A DNA stretch of 10,383 nt from Dehalococcoidia bacterium (GTDB lineage: Bacteria; Chloroflexota; Dehalococcoidia; GIF9; UBA5629): the NCBI GenBank assembly GCA_016927965.1, contig JAFGLP010000143.1, positions 1 through 10,383 on the forward strand. Direction: 5' to 3'. The position numbers and the translations under genes were made by a program. Each line of letters begins with the position of its first letter. Positions within the stretch are counted from its first letter, which is position 1. This document shows, in pieces, positions 1-5,934 of the stretch. The notes beneath the pieces were generated by a model that was not told where the DNA came from, did not search any database, and was given only the letters and a program-made list of their open reading frames with translations.

Positions 1-774
1 AAAAGGAAATATATTGTTATGCTTTCCGGCTGCGCCGCCATGGTGATCGGCATGAAGAAGGATAAGGATGGAAAGACCCTTTACGAAAAATATTCGCCCA
101 ATTTCGAGGCAGGCGGCATTATCAACGTGGGTTCCTGTGTATCCAACGGACATATCAGCGGGGCCGCTATCAAAATAGCGAACATCTTCGCTACCCTGCC
201 GCTGCGCGGCAACTACGAGGTAATAGCCGACTATATTTTGAACCGCGTGGGCGCCTGCGGTCTGGCCTGGGGTGCTTATTCACAGAAGGCTGCCTCCATC
301 GCCACCGGGTTTAACCGTCTGGGTATACCGGTGGTGCTGGGCCCGCACTCAGCCAAATACAGAAGGCTGTATATGAGCCGCAAGGAAGAGGATGACTGGA
401 CGGTGATGGATGGCAGGGAGAGAAAACTGGTCGACACTGGAGAACCCTCTCCGGAACACCTGGTCACAGTTATAGAATCCAAGGAAAGGGCGATGATCAC
501 AATGGCCAAGCTCTGCATCAGGAAAAACGATACACCGCAGGGCCGCCAGCTCAAGCTCACGCACTATATAGGACTGCACAAGCAGCACATGGGAGGACTG
601 CCCGACGACCTGCATCTTTTCGTCAGAAAAGCCTCGGACATACCGATCTTCTTCAAAAAGGAAGTACTGGCCTATCTGGAAAAAGCAGGCTGGAAAGAGA
701 AGCAGTCGTTGTCCCTGCCGACCGTGATCGGCACTTACGACTCTGATATCTCCATTGATTCGGTGATACACTGA
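1..774 (+). CDS. cdhA: CO dehydrogenase/acetyl-CoA synthase complex, alpha subunit (CdhA), C-terminal part
   Basis: This is the last 257 codons of the nickel CO dehydrogenase subunit of the archaeal-type CODH/ACS complex. The subunit interconverts CO2 and CO at the Ni-Fe-S C-cluster. The frame is open to the left edge, so the ATG at 19 is internal (the residues before it read KRKYIV) and roughly 500 N-terminal residues lie outside. Two cysteine motifs are visible: LSGCAAM (Cys codon at 31-33) and [10 protein letters not shown] (Cys codon at 136-138). By remembered alignment they match the last two cysteine ligands of the C-cluster in CO dehydrogenases. The segments [18 protein letters not shown] and [20 protein letters not shown] are typical of CdhA rather than of bacterial CooS/AcsA. 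The gene ends in three consecutive in-frame stops (TGA TAA TAA, 772-780). cdhB starts 25 bases after the first stop, so the two are surely co-transcribed. Family assignment is secure; the missing N-terminus with its extra Fe-S clusters cannot be judged. Confidence 0.93.
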   Translation, partial: KRKYIVMLSGCAAMVIGMKKDKDGKTLYEKYSPNFEAGGIINVGSCVSNGHISGAAIKIANIFATLPLRGNYEVIADYILNRVGACGLAWGAYSQKAASIATGFNRLGIPVVLGPHSAKYRRLYMSRKEEDDWTVMDGRERKLVDTGEPSPEHLVTVIESKERAMITMAKLCIRKNDTPQGRQLKLTHYIGLHKQHMGGLPDDLHLFVRKASDIPIFFKKEVLAYLEKAGWKEKQSLSLPTVIGTYDSDISIDSVIH

Positions 775-799
775 TAATAAATTGAGGATTAAGTAGAAA

Positions 800-1351
800 A
801 TGACGGGTAACCTGCCGTACCACAGGGTAAACGTACTGACGGGCACCAAAGCCGCCCGCATAATCGAGGATGCCGCTGAGTACGCCCACCTGATAAAGCG
901 CTCTGAGCGGCCGCTGCTGGTGGTGGGGCCAAGGGCGCTGACCATGTCCCTGGAGGGTAAACCGGTCATAGAATACGCCGTGGAGATCGCCGGAACACTG
1001 AACATCCCGGTCTGCGCTACAGCACACACCAGGAAAAAGCTGGTTGAGCTGGGCCTCGAACCGGCCAGCAGCTATGACTTGGTGGAGATAATCAACCACC
1101 TTAAAGACCCCGGCTGGAAGGGGACCAGGAGAGACGGCAACCATGACCTAGTGATGTTTATCGGCATACGGACCGATCTGGCCGAGCAGGGGCTGTCCAC
1201 ACTGAAACACTACGCCAGGCACCTGCGGACTATGACCCTATGCAAATACTACTACCCCAATGCTTCGTATAGCCTGCCTAATATGAAAGACGGCAAGTGG
1301 AAAGAATTCCTGGATGCCCTGATAATGAATTTAAAGGAGAACGCAGGATAA
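800..1351 (+). CDS. cdhB: CO dehydrogenase/acetyl-CoA synthase complex, epsilon subunit (CdhB)
   Basis: A 183-residue protein, close to the roughly 170 residues usual for CdhB. This small subunit binds CdhA in the archaeal complex and has a nucleotide-binding-like (DHS/TPP-type) fold; its exact role in electron transfer is not settled. Recognisable segments are LIKRSERPLLVVGPRAL (residues 31-47), the strand LNIPVCATAHTRKK (67-80), DLVMFIGIRTDLAEQGLSTLK (from 116), and the C-terminal KYYYPNASYSLPNM (149-162), a CdhB hallmark. The ATG at 800 follows a GAGG ribosome-binding site at 784-787 with 12-base spacing. Its stop (1349-1351) directly abuts the cdhC start. Typical bacterial acetogens lack this subunit, so its presence between cdhA and cdhC marks the locus as archaeal-type. 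No truncation or frameshift is seen. Confidence 0.93.
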   Translation: MTGNLPYHRVNVLTGTKAARIIEDAAEYAHLIKRSERPLLVVGPRALTMSLEGKPVIEYAVEIAGTLNIPVCATAHTRKKLVELGLEPASSYDLVEIINHLKDPGWKGTRRDGNHDLVMFIGIRTDLAEQGLSTLKHYARHLRTMTLCKYYYPNASYSLPNMKDGKWKEFLDALIMNLKENAG

Positions 1352-2578
1352 ATGGATGGTGTTTTTCCGGTAGACATAGGCCCCCAGTACGAGGGGGAGG
1401 TGATCAGAAAAGCCGACCTGTACGTTGAGCTGGGTGGGCCGAACGTCAGTGGAAAATTCGAGCTGTTGACGGTCAAAAGCGCCGACCAGGTTGAAAATGA
1501 GAAAATCGAAATCATCGGGCCGGACATCCAGGACATGCAGGAAGGCGGCAGCTTCCCGATAGGGCTGGTAATCGACGTAGCCGGGGAGCGGCTGGAAAAG
1601 GACATGGAACCTGTCATGGAACGCCGCATGCACCTCTACGGCAACTATATCGAGGGCTTCTATCATATGAACCAGCGGGATGACGTATGGATGAGGCTCA
1701 ATAAAGAGGCCTACGGTAAAGGGCTAAACTCCCTGGAAGAAATCGGCAAGATATTGATGTTCCTCTATACTTCGGAGCTGGATGTCATCGAAAAGATCGC
1801 CATTACTTTCATCACCGACGAAAAGAATATTGCCGGGATGCTGCCGTCAGTACGCGAAATCTACAAGGCCAGGGACATACGGGCCAGGGGACTGAAAGAG
1901 GAAGACGTGGAGGAGTTTTACAGCTGCGCTCTCTGCCAGAGCTTCGCCCCCACCCATATCTGCATCGTCAGCCCGGAGCGGATAGCCAACTGCGGGGCCA
2001 TCAGCTGGTTCGACGGCAAGGCAGCCTATAAGCTGGACCCGGAAGGTCCCGTGCAAAAGATCACCAAAGGCGAATGCCTCGACCCGGTCCGTGTTGAATA
2101 CTCGGGCTGCAACGAACTGGCCGCCGAGAAATCCATGGGCAGCTACACCCGCGTCTACCTGCACAGTGCGTTCGGCTTTCCCCATACTTCCTGCGGGTGT
2201 TTCCAGGCCATCTGTTTTTATATACCGGAAGCGGATGCTTTCGGCATCGTGAACCGCGACTTCCCGGGAGAAACGGTCATCGGCACTTCGTTCTCCACCA
2301 TGGCCGGCGAGGCCAGCGGCGGGCAACAGATCGAGGGCTATCTTGGTCTGGCAATGGAGTATTTGCGATCTCCCAAGTTCCTGCAGGCGGATGGAGGATG
2401 GAAACGTATCGTATGGATGCCGCAGGTGATTAAAGAGATGTACCGTGAAGCCTGCCCCGCAGACCTGTTCGATAAAATCGCCAGTGAGAACGACGCTAAA
2501 ACTACCGACGAGCTCGTCGAGTTCCTCAACAGGGTGGGACACCCCTGGATCAAGGGAGAAGTCGAACTGCCGGTATAA
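1352..2578 (+). CDS. cdhC: Acetyl-CoA synthase, beta subunit of CODH/ACS (CdhC, short archaeal type)
   Basis: This 408-residue protein forms or cleaves acetyl-CoA from CO, a corrinoid-bound methyl group and CoA at the Ni-Ni-[4Fe-4S] A-cluster. The ligand set is complete: C192-x2-C195-x8-C204-x9-C214 for the cubane, and C281-G-C283 for the nickel sites. This spacing equals that of bacterial ACS. The N-terminus (FPVDIGPQYEGEVIRK, then YVELGGP) aligns with archaeal CdhC, so the start at 1352 is well placed. An AAAGGAG site at 1333-1339 precedes it, and the ATG abuts the cdhB stop. The protein lacks the roughly 300-residue N-terminal region of bacterial AcsB (about 730 residues) and appears to lack the charged C-terminal tail of methanogen CdhC (about 470 residues). 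The cdhD and cdhE corrinoid-protein genes do not follow; the operon ends here and gyrB comes next. Confidence 0.96.
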   Translation: MDGVFPVDIGPQYEGEVIRKADLYVELGGPNVSGKFELLTVKSADQVENEKIEIIGPDIQDMQEGGSFPIGLVIDVAGERLEKDMEPVMERRMHLYGNYIEGFYHMNQRDDVWMRLNKEAYGKGLNSLEEIGKILMFLYTSELDVIEKIAITFITDEKNIAGMLPSVREIYKARDIRARGLKEEDVEEFYSCALCQSFAPTHICIVSPERIANCGAISWFDGKAAYKLDPEGPVQKITKGECLDPVRVEYSGCNELAAEKSMGSYTRVYLHSAFGFPHTSCGCFQAICFYIPEADAFGIVNRDFPGETVIGTSFSTMAGEASGGQQIEGYLGLAMEYLRSPKFLQADGGWKRIVWMPQVIKEMYREACPADLFDKIASENDAKTTDELVEFLNRVGHPWIKGEVELPV

Positions 2579-2594
2579 ACATAAGCCCACCGAA

Positions 2595-2638
2595 AAGCGT
2601 TGTTATCTGGCAGGGGACGAGAAATCCCGCAGTCGCTT
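2595..2638 (+). terminator. Imperfect inverted repeat after cdhC, possible weak terminator
   Basis: Outer arms AAGCG (2595-2599) and CGCTT (2634-2638) enclose inner arms GC (2610-2611)/GC (2629-2630) and GGGA (2614-2617)/TCCC (2625-2628) around the loop CGAGAAA. It lies 17 bases past the cdhC stop, where the Cdh operon should end. There is no U-run after it and the pairing is interrupted, so it is not a convincing intrinsic terminator. It may be an RNA 3'-end structure or chance. Confidence 0.2.
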
Positions 2639-2664
2639 AACAGTATGCATTTAAACGCCAAATA

Positions 2665-2673
2665 TGGTATACT
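2665..2673 (+). promoter_or_regulatory. Extended -10 promoter for gyrB
   Basis: TGG directly followed by TATACT (2668-2673) fits an extended -10 element (TGn plus five of six bases of TATAAT). No good -35 sits at 17 bases; TTAACA at 2637-2642 is 25 bases away, too far. Transcription from about 2680 would give gyrB a leader of about 117 bases. This would separate gyrB from the Cdh operon. Confidence 0.5.
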
Positions 2674-2796
2674 ATCTACGAAATTGCAAGGTCTAGTATG
2701 TTTGAATTCAAAAAACACAATATATAGTGGTGATTTTCATAATAACCTGCTGCTGGGAAGTGCTGGACGGAAGAAATCCACCTGAAAAAAGAAGCC

Positions 2797-4719
2797 ATGA
2801 CACCAGAACAAATCAACAATTCCAATAACGGCGAATATACCGCAGAAAATATACGCGTCCTGGACGGGCTGGAAGCGGTCCGCCTGCGGCCAGGCATGTA
2901 TATCGGCGATACGGGCAAAGACGGCCTGCATCACCTCGTATACGAGATCGTCTATAACAGCATAGACGAGGCGATGGCCGGTTTCTGCGACCATATCCAT
3001 GTCATCATACATCCTGACAACTCAGTAACCGTAACCGATAACGGCCGTGGCATCCCGGTGGATATTCACCCCGAAAAGGGGGTCTCCGCCCTTGAGCTGG
3101 TAATGACGACCTTACATGCCGGCGGCAAGTTCGGTGATGGCGCTTACAGTGTTTCCAGCGGCCTGCATGGGGTGGGTGCTTCGGTCGTCAATGCCCTCTC
3201 AACCTGGATGGTGGCTGAGATATCCCGCAACGGCAAGATCTGGCGCCAGGAATATAAACAGGGTGAGAGCCTGAATGAAGTAAAAGCTACAGGCAAGACC
3301 GATGAAAACGGTACTGCTATTACTTTTATGGCCGATACCGAGATCTTCGGAGAAATTGTTTATGATTTTAATGTCCTCTGCGAGAGGTTAAGAGAGCTAG
3401 CGTTTCTCAACAAAGGCGTCTCAATAAGCCTCATGGATGAAAGGACCGACAACGAGGTCTCATATTTCTTCGAGGGCGGCATAGCCAGCCTGGTCCGCCG
3501 AATAAATAAGAACCGCCAGGTGCTGGATAAATCAATCTATATTGAAGGAAGGGTCAATAGTACCGGTGTCGAGATCGCCATACAGTACAACGACGGCTAC
3601 TCGGAAAATGTGACCGCTTTCGCCAACTGCGTTAACACCAAGGAAGGCGGCACCCATATGACTGGTTTCCGGGCGGCCCTGACCCGCGTGCTTAACGATT
3701 ATGCCCGCAAGAATAAGTTCTTGAAAGAAAATGACCCCAATCTGTCAGGCGAAGACATCCGCGACGGATTAACCGCAGTAGTCAGCGTTAAGGTCGCCCA
3801 ACCCCAATTTGAAGGCCAAACGAAAGGCAAACTGGGCAACCCCGAAGTTAAAGGCCAGGTGGAATCGATAGCCAGCGACGGCCTGAACGAGTACCTGGAA
3901 AAGCACCCCGAAGAGGGCAAATCAATAATTGACAAGTGTTTGCTGGCGGCCAAGGCCAGGGAAGCCGCCCGCAAAGCCCGCGACCTCATACTCAAGAAGA
4001 CCGGACTCGAGTTCGGAACCTTGCCGGGAAAACTGGCCGACTGTTCCAGCAACAACCCCAGAGACTGTGAGCTGTACCTGGTGGAGGGCGACTCGGCAGG
4101 AGGCTCAGCCAAGCAGGGTCGCGACCGCAATTTCCAGGCCATATTGCCCCTGCGCGGTAAGATACTCAACGTGGAAAAAGCCGCCAAGGACAGGATCTTT
4201 GATCATGAAGAAATACGGGCACTGATAACCGCGCTGGGCACGGGCATCAGCGAAGCCTATGATTATTCCAAACTGCGCTACCACCAGATCATTATCATGA
4301 CTGATGCTGACGTGGATGGCGCCCACATCCGCACGCTGCTACTGACTTTTTTCTACCGCAATATGTCTGACCTTATTGAGAACGGCCACCTCTTTATCGC
4401 CCAGCCGCCGCTTTACCGCGTGCAGGCCGGCAAAAAGCAGGCCTGGGTCTACTCGGATGCGGAAAAGGATGCCGAGCTGGCCAAGCTGAAAACCGGCGGC
4501 AAAGTTGATGTACAGCGCTACAAAGGCTTGGGTGAAATGAGCCCCGAGCAATTATGGGAAACAACCATGAACCCGGCTACCAGGACGTTGTTAAAGGTGC
4601 ATGTCGACGATGCCATCAAAGCCGATGAGGTTTTCCACATGCTGATGGGAAGCGATGTACCACCTCGCAAGTCTTTCATTCAGGCACATGCCCGCAGTGT
4701 AAAGAACCTGGATATCTGA
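2797..4719 (+). CDS. gyrB: DNA gyrase subunit B
   Basis: This 640-residue ATPase subunit of DNA gyrase works with GyrA to introduce negative supercoils. It is the usual length for the short (non-proteobacterial) form. The GHKL ATPase domain shows YEIVYNSIDEA (catalytic Glu50, Asn54), DNGRGIP (81-87), HAGGKF (107-112) and SSGLHGVG (120-127). The TOPRIM domain shows EGDSAGG (430-436) and DADVDG (503-508), and the protein ends in the typical RSVKNLDI. The start is forced: the frame is closed by a stop at 2743-2745 and no ATG or GTG lies between; only a weak AGAAG precedes the ATG. Odd: residue 53, next to catalytic Asn54, is Tyr where the family nearly always has Asp (VVDN). The gene runs towards the acetyltransferase gene on the other strand, with 4 bases between the stops. 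GyrB and ParE are hard to separate by motif alone, but gyrB is much more likely near dnaA. Confidence 0.96.
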   Translation: MTPEQINNSNNGEYTAENIRVLDGLEAVRLRPGMYIGDTGKDGLHHLVYEIVYNSIDEAMAGFCDHIHVIIHPDNSVTVTDNGRGIPVDIHPEKGVSALELVMTTLHAGGKFGDGAYSVSSGLHGVGASVVNALSTWMVAEISRNGKIWRQEYKQGESLNEVKATGKTDENGTAITFMADTEIFGEIVYDFNVLCERLRELAFLNKGVSISLMDERTDNEVSYFFEGGIASLVRRINKNRQVLDKSIYIEGRVNSTGVEIAIQYNDGYSENVTAFANCVNTKEGGTHMTGFRAALTRVLNDYARKNKFLKENDPNLSGEDIRDGLTAVVSVKVAQPQFEGQTKGKLGNPEVKGQVESIASDGLNEYLEKHPEEGKSIIDKCLLAAKAREAARKARDLILKKTGLEFGTLPGKLADCSSNNPRDCELYLVEGDSAGGSAKQGRDRNFQAILPLRGKILNVEKAAKDRIFDHEEIRALITALGTGISEAYDYSKLRYHQIIIMTDADVDGAHIRTLLLTFFYRNMSDLIENGHLFIAQPPLYRVQAGKKQAWVYSDAEKDAELAKLKTGGKVDVQRYKGLGEMSPEQLWETTMNPATRTLLKVHVDDAIKADEVFHMLMGSDVPPRKSFIQAHARSVKNLDI

Positions 4720-4723
4720 TTCT

Positions 4724-5179
4724 CTAACTTTCCAGCTTTATATCATAATTGGCCACAGTGCTGCGGTGAAATCCAAGGTTCTCTACAGATTTACGAAGTT
4801 TCTCATTTTTTTCGGGGAATATAGCACGCACTGTATTTACACCTTCTGCGCTACACCTGTCCAATACCTCATCAACCATCCGCCTGCCGATACCCCTGCC
4901 ACGAAATTCATCAGCAACATCAATAGCATTTATGACACAGAATTCATTAAACGGCATACCCATATACATCAGGCGGGCAAGTATAAAACCGGCAAATTTT
5001 TTCTCCACCTGAGCAACAAAGCTAAAATCAAGCGGGCCTCCCGGATCAAGCGCCACCATATCCTTATAGGTAATCTGGCTTTTACCCCCACCGATTTTCC
5101 TGTCCAGATCGATGACTGCATCAATGTCAGCCCTGGTCATTCGCCTTACTATTACCCCTTCCCTGCCAAGCATACTCAT
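4724..5179 (-). CDS. GNAT-family N-acetyltransferase, substrate unknown
   Basis: A 151-residue single-domain protein of the Gcn5-related acetyltransferase superfamily, which moves an acetyl group from acetyl-CoA to an amine. The acetyl-CoA pyrophosphate loop is RGRGIG (residues 93-98) after the strand CVINAIDVADEF; the C-terminal NEKLRKSVENLGFHR (125-139) is the motif B region. The N-terminal VRRMTRADIDAVIDLD is also typical. It resembles RimI-like enzymes in size, but no feature fixes the substrate. The start at 5179 has a strong GGAGG site (5185-5189) at 5-base spacing; an in-frame ATG at 5173 is a less likely alternative. A promoter at 5292-5321 and a terminator-like hairpin at 5194-5240 both lie upstream, suggesting conditional expression. 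Its stop is 4 bases from that of gyrB, so the two transcripts probably overlap at their 3' ends. Confidence 0.9.
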   Translation of the reverse strand: MSMLGREGVIVRRMTRADIDAVIDLDRKIGGGKSQITYKDMVALDPGGPLDFSFVAQVEKKFAGFILARLMYMGMPFNEFCVINAIDVADEFRGRGIGRRMVDEVLDRCSAEGVNTVRAIFPEKNEKLRKSVENLGFHRSTVANYDIKLES

Positions 5180-5193
5180 TTCACCCTCCCTTT

Positions 5194-5240
5194 AAAATAA
5201 AAAACTCAAGTTGCTCGTGGTGTGCAATTTCAGAGTTTTT
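5194..5240 (-). terminator. Intrinsic terminator-like hairpin between the GNAT promoter and its start codon (possible attenuator)
   Basis: On the minus strand, AAAAACTC (5240-5233) pairs with GAGTTTTT (5207-5200), and inside it AAATTGC (5230-5224) pairs with GCAACTT (5214-5208). Together they make 15 pairs, with one G-U, a 2-base bulge and a 9-base loop. The 3' arm runs into a T-rich tract (T6, A, T4) ending at 5194, a classic rho-independent layout. The acetyltransferase ribosome-binding site begins 4 bases later, so no promoter fits between them. It may simply end the obgE-nadD transcript with readthrough, or act as an attenuator. On the plus strand the same hairpin ends in T5 and could stop transcripts running on from gyrB. 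Confidence 0.7.
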
Positions 5241-5291
5241 CCGTCACCTCAGCCAACCTGTGAAATATCCAGCCGCTTACCTTACACTACT

Positions 5292-5321
5292 CTTATACTA
5301 CGCTATGTTCATGCATGTCAA
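5292..5321 (-). promoter_or_regulatory. Sigma-70 type promoter for the GNAT gene
   Basis: On the minus strand a perfect -35 TTGACA (5321-5316) is followed after 18 bases by TATAAG (5297-5292; five of six bases of TATAAT). It begins 7 bases past the nadD stop. The predicted start near 5285 gives a leader of about 105 bases that contains the terminator-like hairpin. Confidence 0.6.
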
Positions 5322-5327
5322 AAAGAG

Positions 5328-5933
5328 TCATTTGCCTTTGTATAGACCATGTTCTTCAATATAGTTTTTCACATCATCGGGTACCAGGTAACGGACTGAC
5401 TTCTCCTCCACCAGACGCTCCCTGACATCTGTTGAGCTGATGCCTACAGGGGTACCCTCGAATTCTATCATGCGTTTTGAAAGTCCGGGCATGGACTCTT
5501 CCATCTCTGCAATGTCCGGCCGGGATATACCGGGCCGGGGAAATGTCACCAGGGTCGCCATCTTTGATATGCGATAAGGGGCCTTCCACTGAGGCATGGT
5601 CTTCAATCCATCCCACCCGATCAGCAGGAATAGCTTTGTATCACTGCCTAGGTCCCTGCTCAACTGCTCAAGCGTATCGACCGTGTAAGACCAGCCCGGA
5701 TGTTCTATTTCAATAGTCAAGAGCTCAAAGAGAGGGTTTGACTGTATGGCCAATCTGACCATCTCTACCCTGTGCTCAGCCCCTGTTATACAACGATTGG
5801 CTTTCATCCAGGGTTCCCCGGCCGGAATAAACATGACCTTATCTAGCTCTAGGGCTTCCCGGATCTCCTCGGCAATGATAAGATGCCCGATATGTACCGG
5901 ATCAAATGTCCCACCCATTATCCCAACTTTCAT
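5328..5933 (-). CDS. nadD: Nicotinate-mononucleotide adenylyltransferase
   Basis: NadD transfers AMP from ATP to nicotinate mononucleotide, giving deamido-NAD in NAD synthesis. The 201-residue protein begins MKVGIMGGTFDPVHIGH, holding the nucleotidyltransferase signature GTFDPVHxGH (residues 8-17). It also has IPAGEPWMK (36-44) and the C-terminal ISSTDVR (165-171), which binds nucleotide phosphate. Length is normal. An in-frame ATG at 5948 lies inside obgE, but the ATG at 5933 is preferred: AAGG lies 8 bases before it, the family starts at MKVGI, and it sits one base past the obgE stop (5935-5937). It is thus translationally coupled to obgE and depends on the obgE promoter. At 106-109 it reads GWDG where the family usually has GAD plus a small residue, a mild variation. 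Confidence in function is high. Confidence 0.95.
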   Translation of the reverse strand: MKVGIMGGTFDPVHIGHLIIAEEIREALELDKVMFIPAGEPWMKANRCITGAEHRVEMVRLAIQSNPLFELLTIEIEHPGWSYTVDTLEQLSRDLGSDTKLFLLIGWDGLKTMPQWKAPYRISKMATLVTFPRPGISRPDIAEMEESMPGLSKRMIEFEGTPVGISSTDVRERLVEEKSVRYLVPDDVKNYIEEHGLYKGK

Positions 5934-5934
5934 A

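Noticed and set aside
1847..2590. Long open frame on the minus strand opposite cdhC (247 codons), and similar frames opposite cdhA/cdhB at 349-1144
   Set aside because: Their translations resemble no family I know and they lie wholly opposite genes with clear motifs; they are by-products of codon usage.
2579..2796. Assembly chimera joining a Cdh contig to a gyrB contig
   Set aside because: Base and codon use look similar on both sides and the spacer holds a sensible promoter; it cannot be excluded without reads, so it is listed only as a test.
4766..5200. Plus-strand open frame opposite the acetyltransferase gene (144 codons)
   Set aside because: The minus-strand frame has a clear GNAT motif, a strong ribosome-binding site and a promoter; the plus-strand product has no recognisable features.
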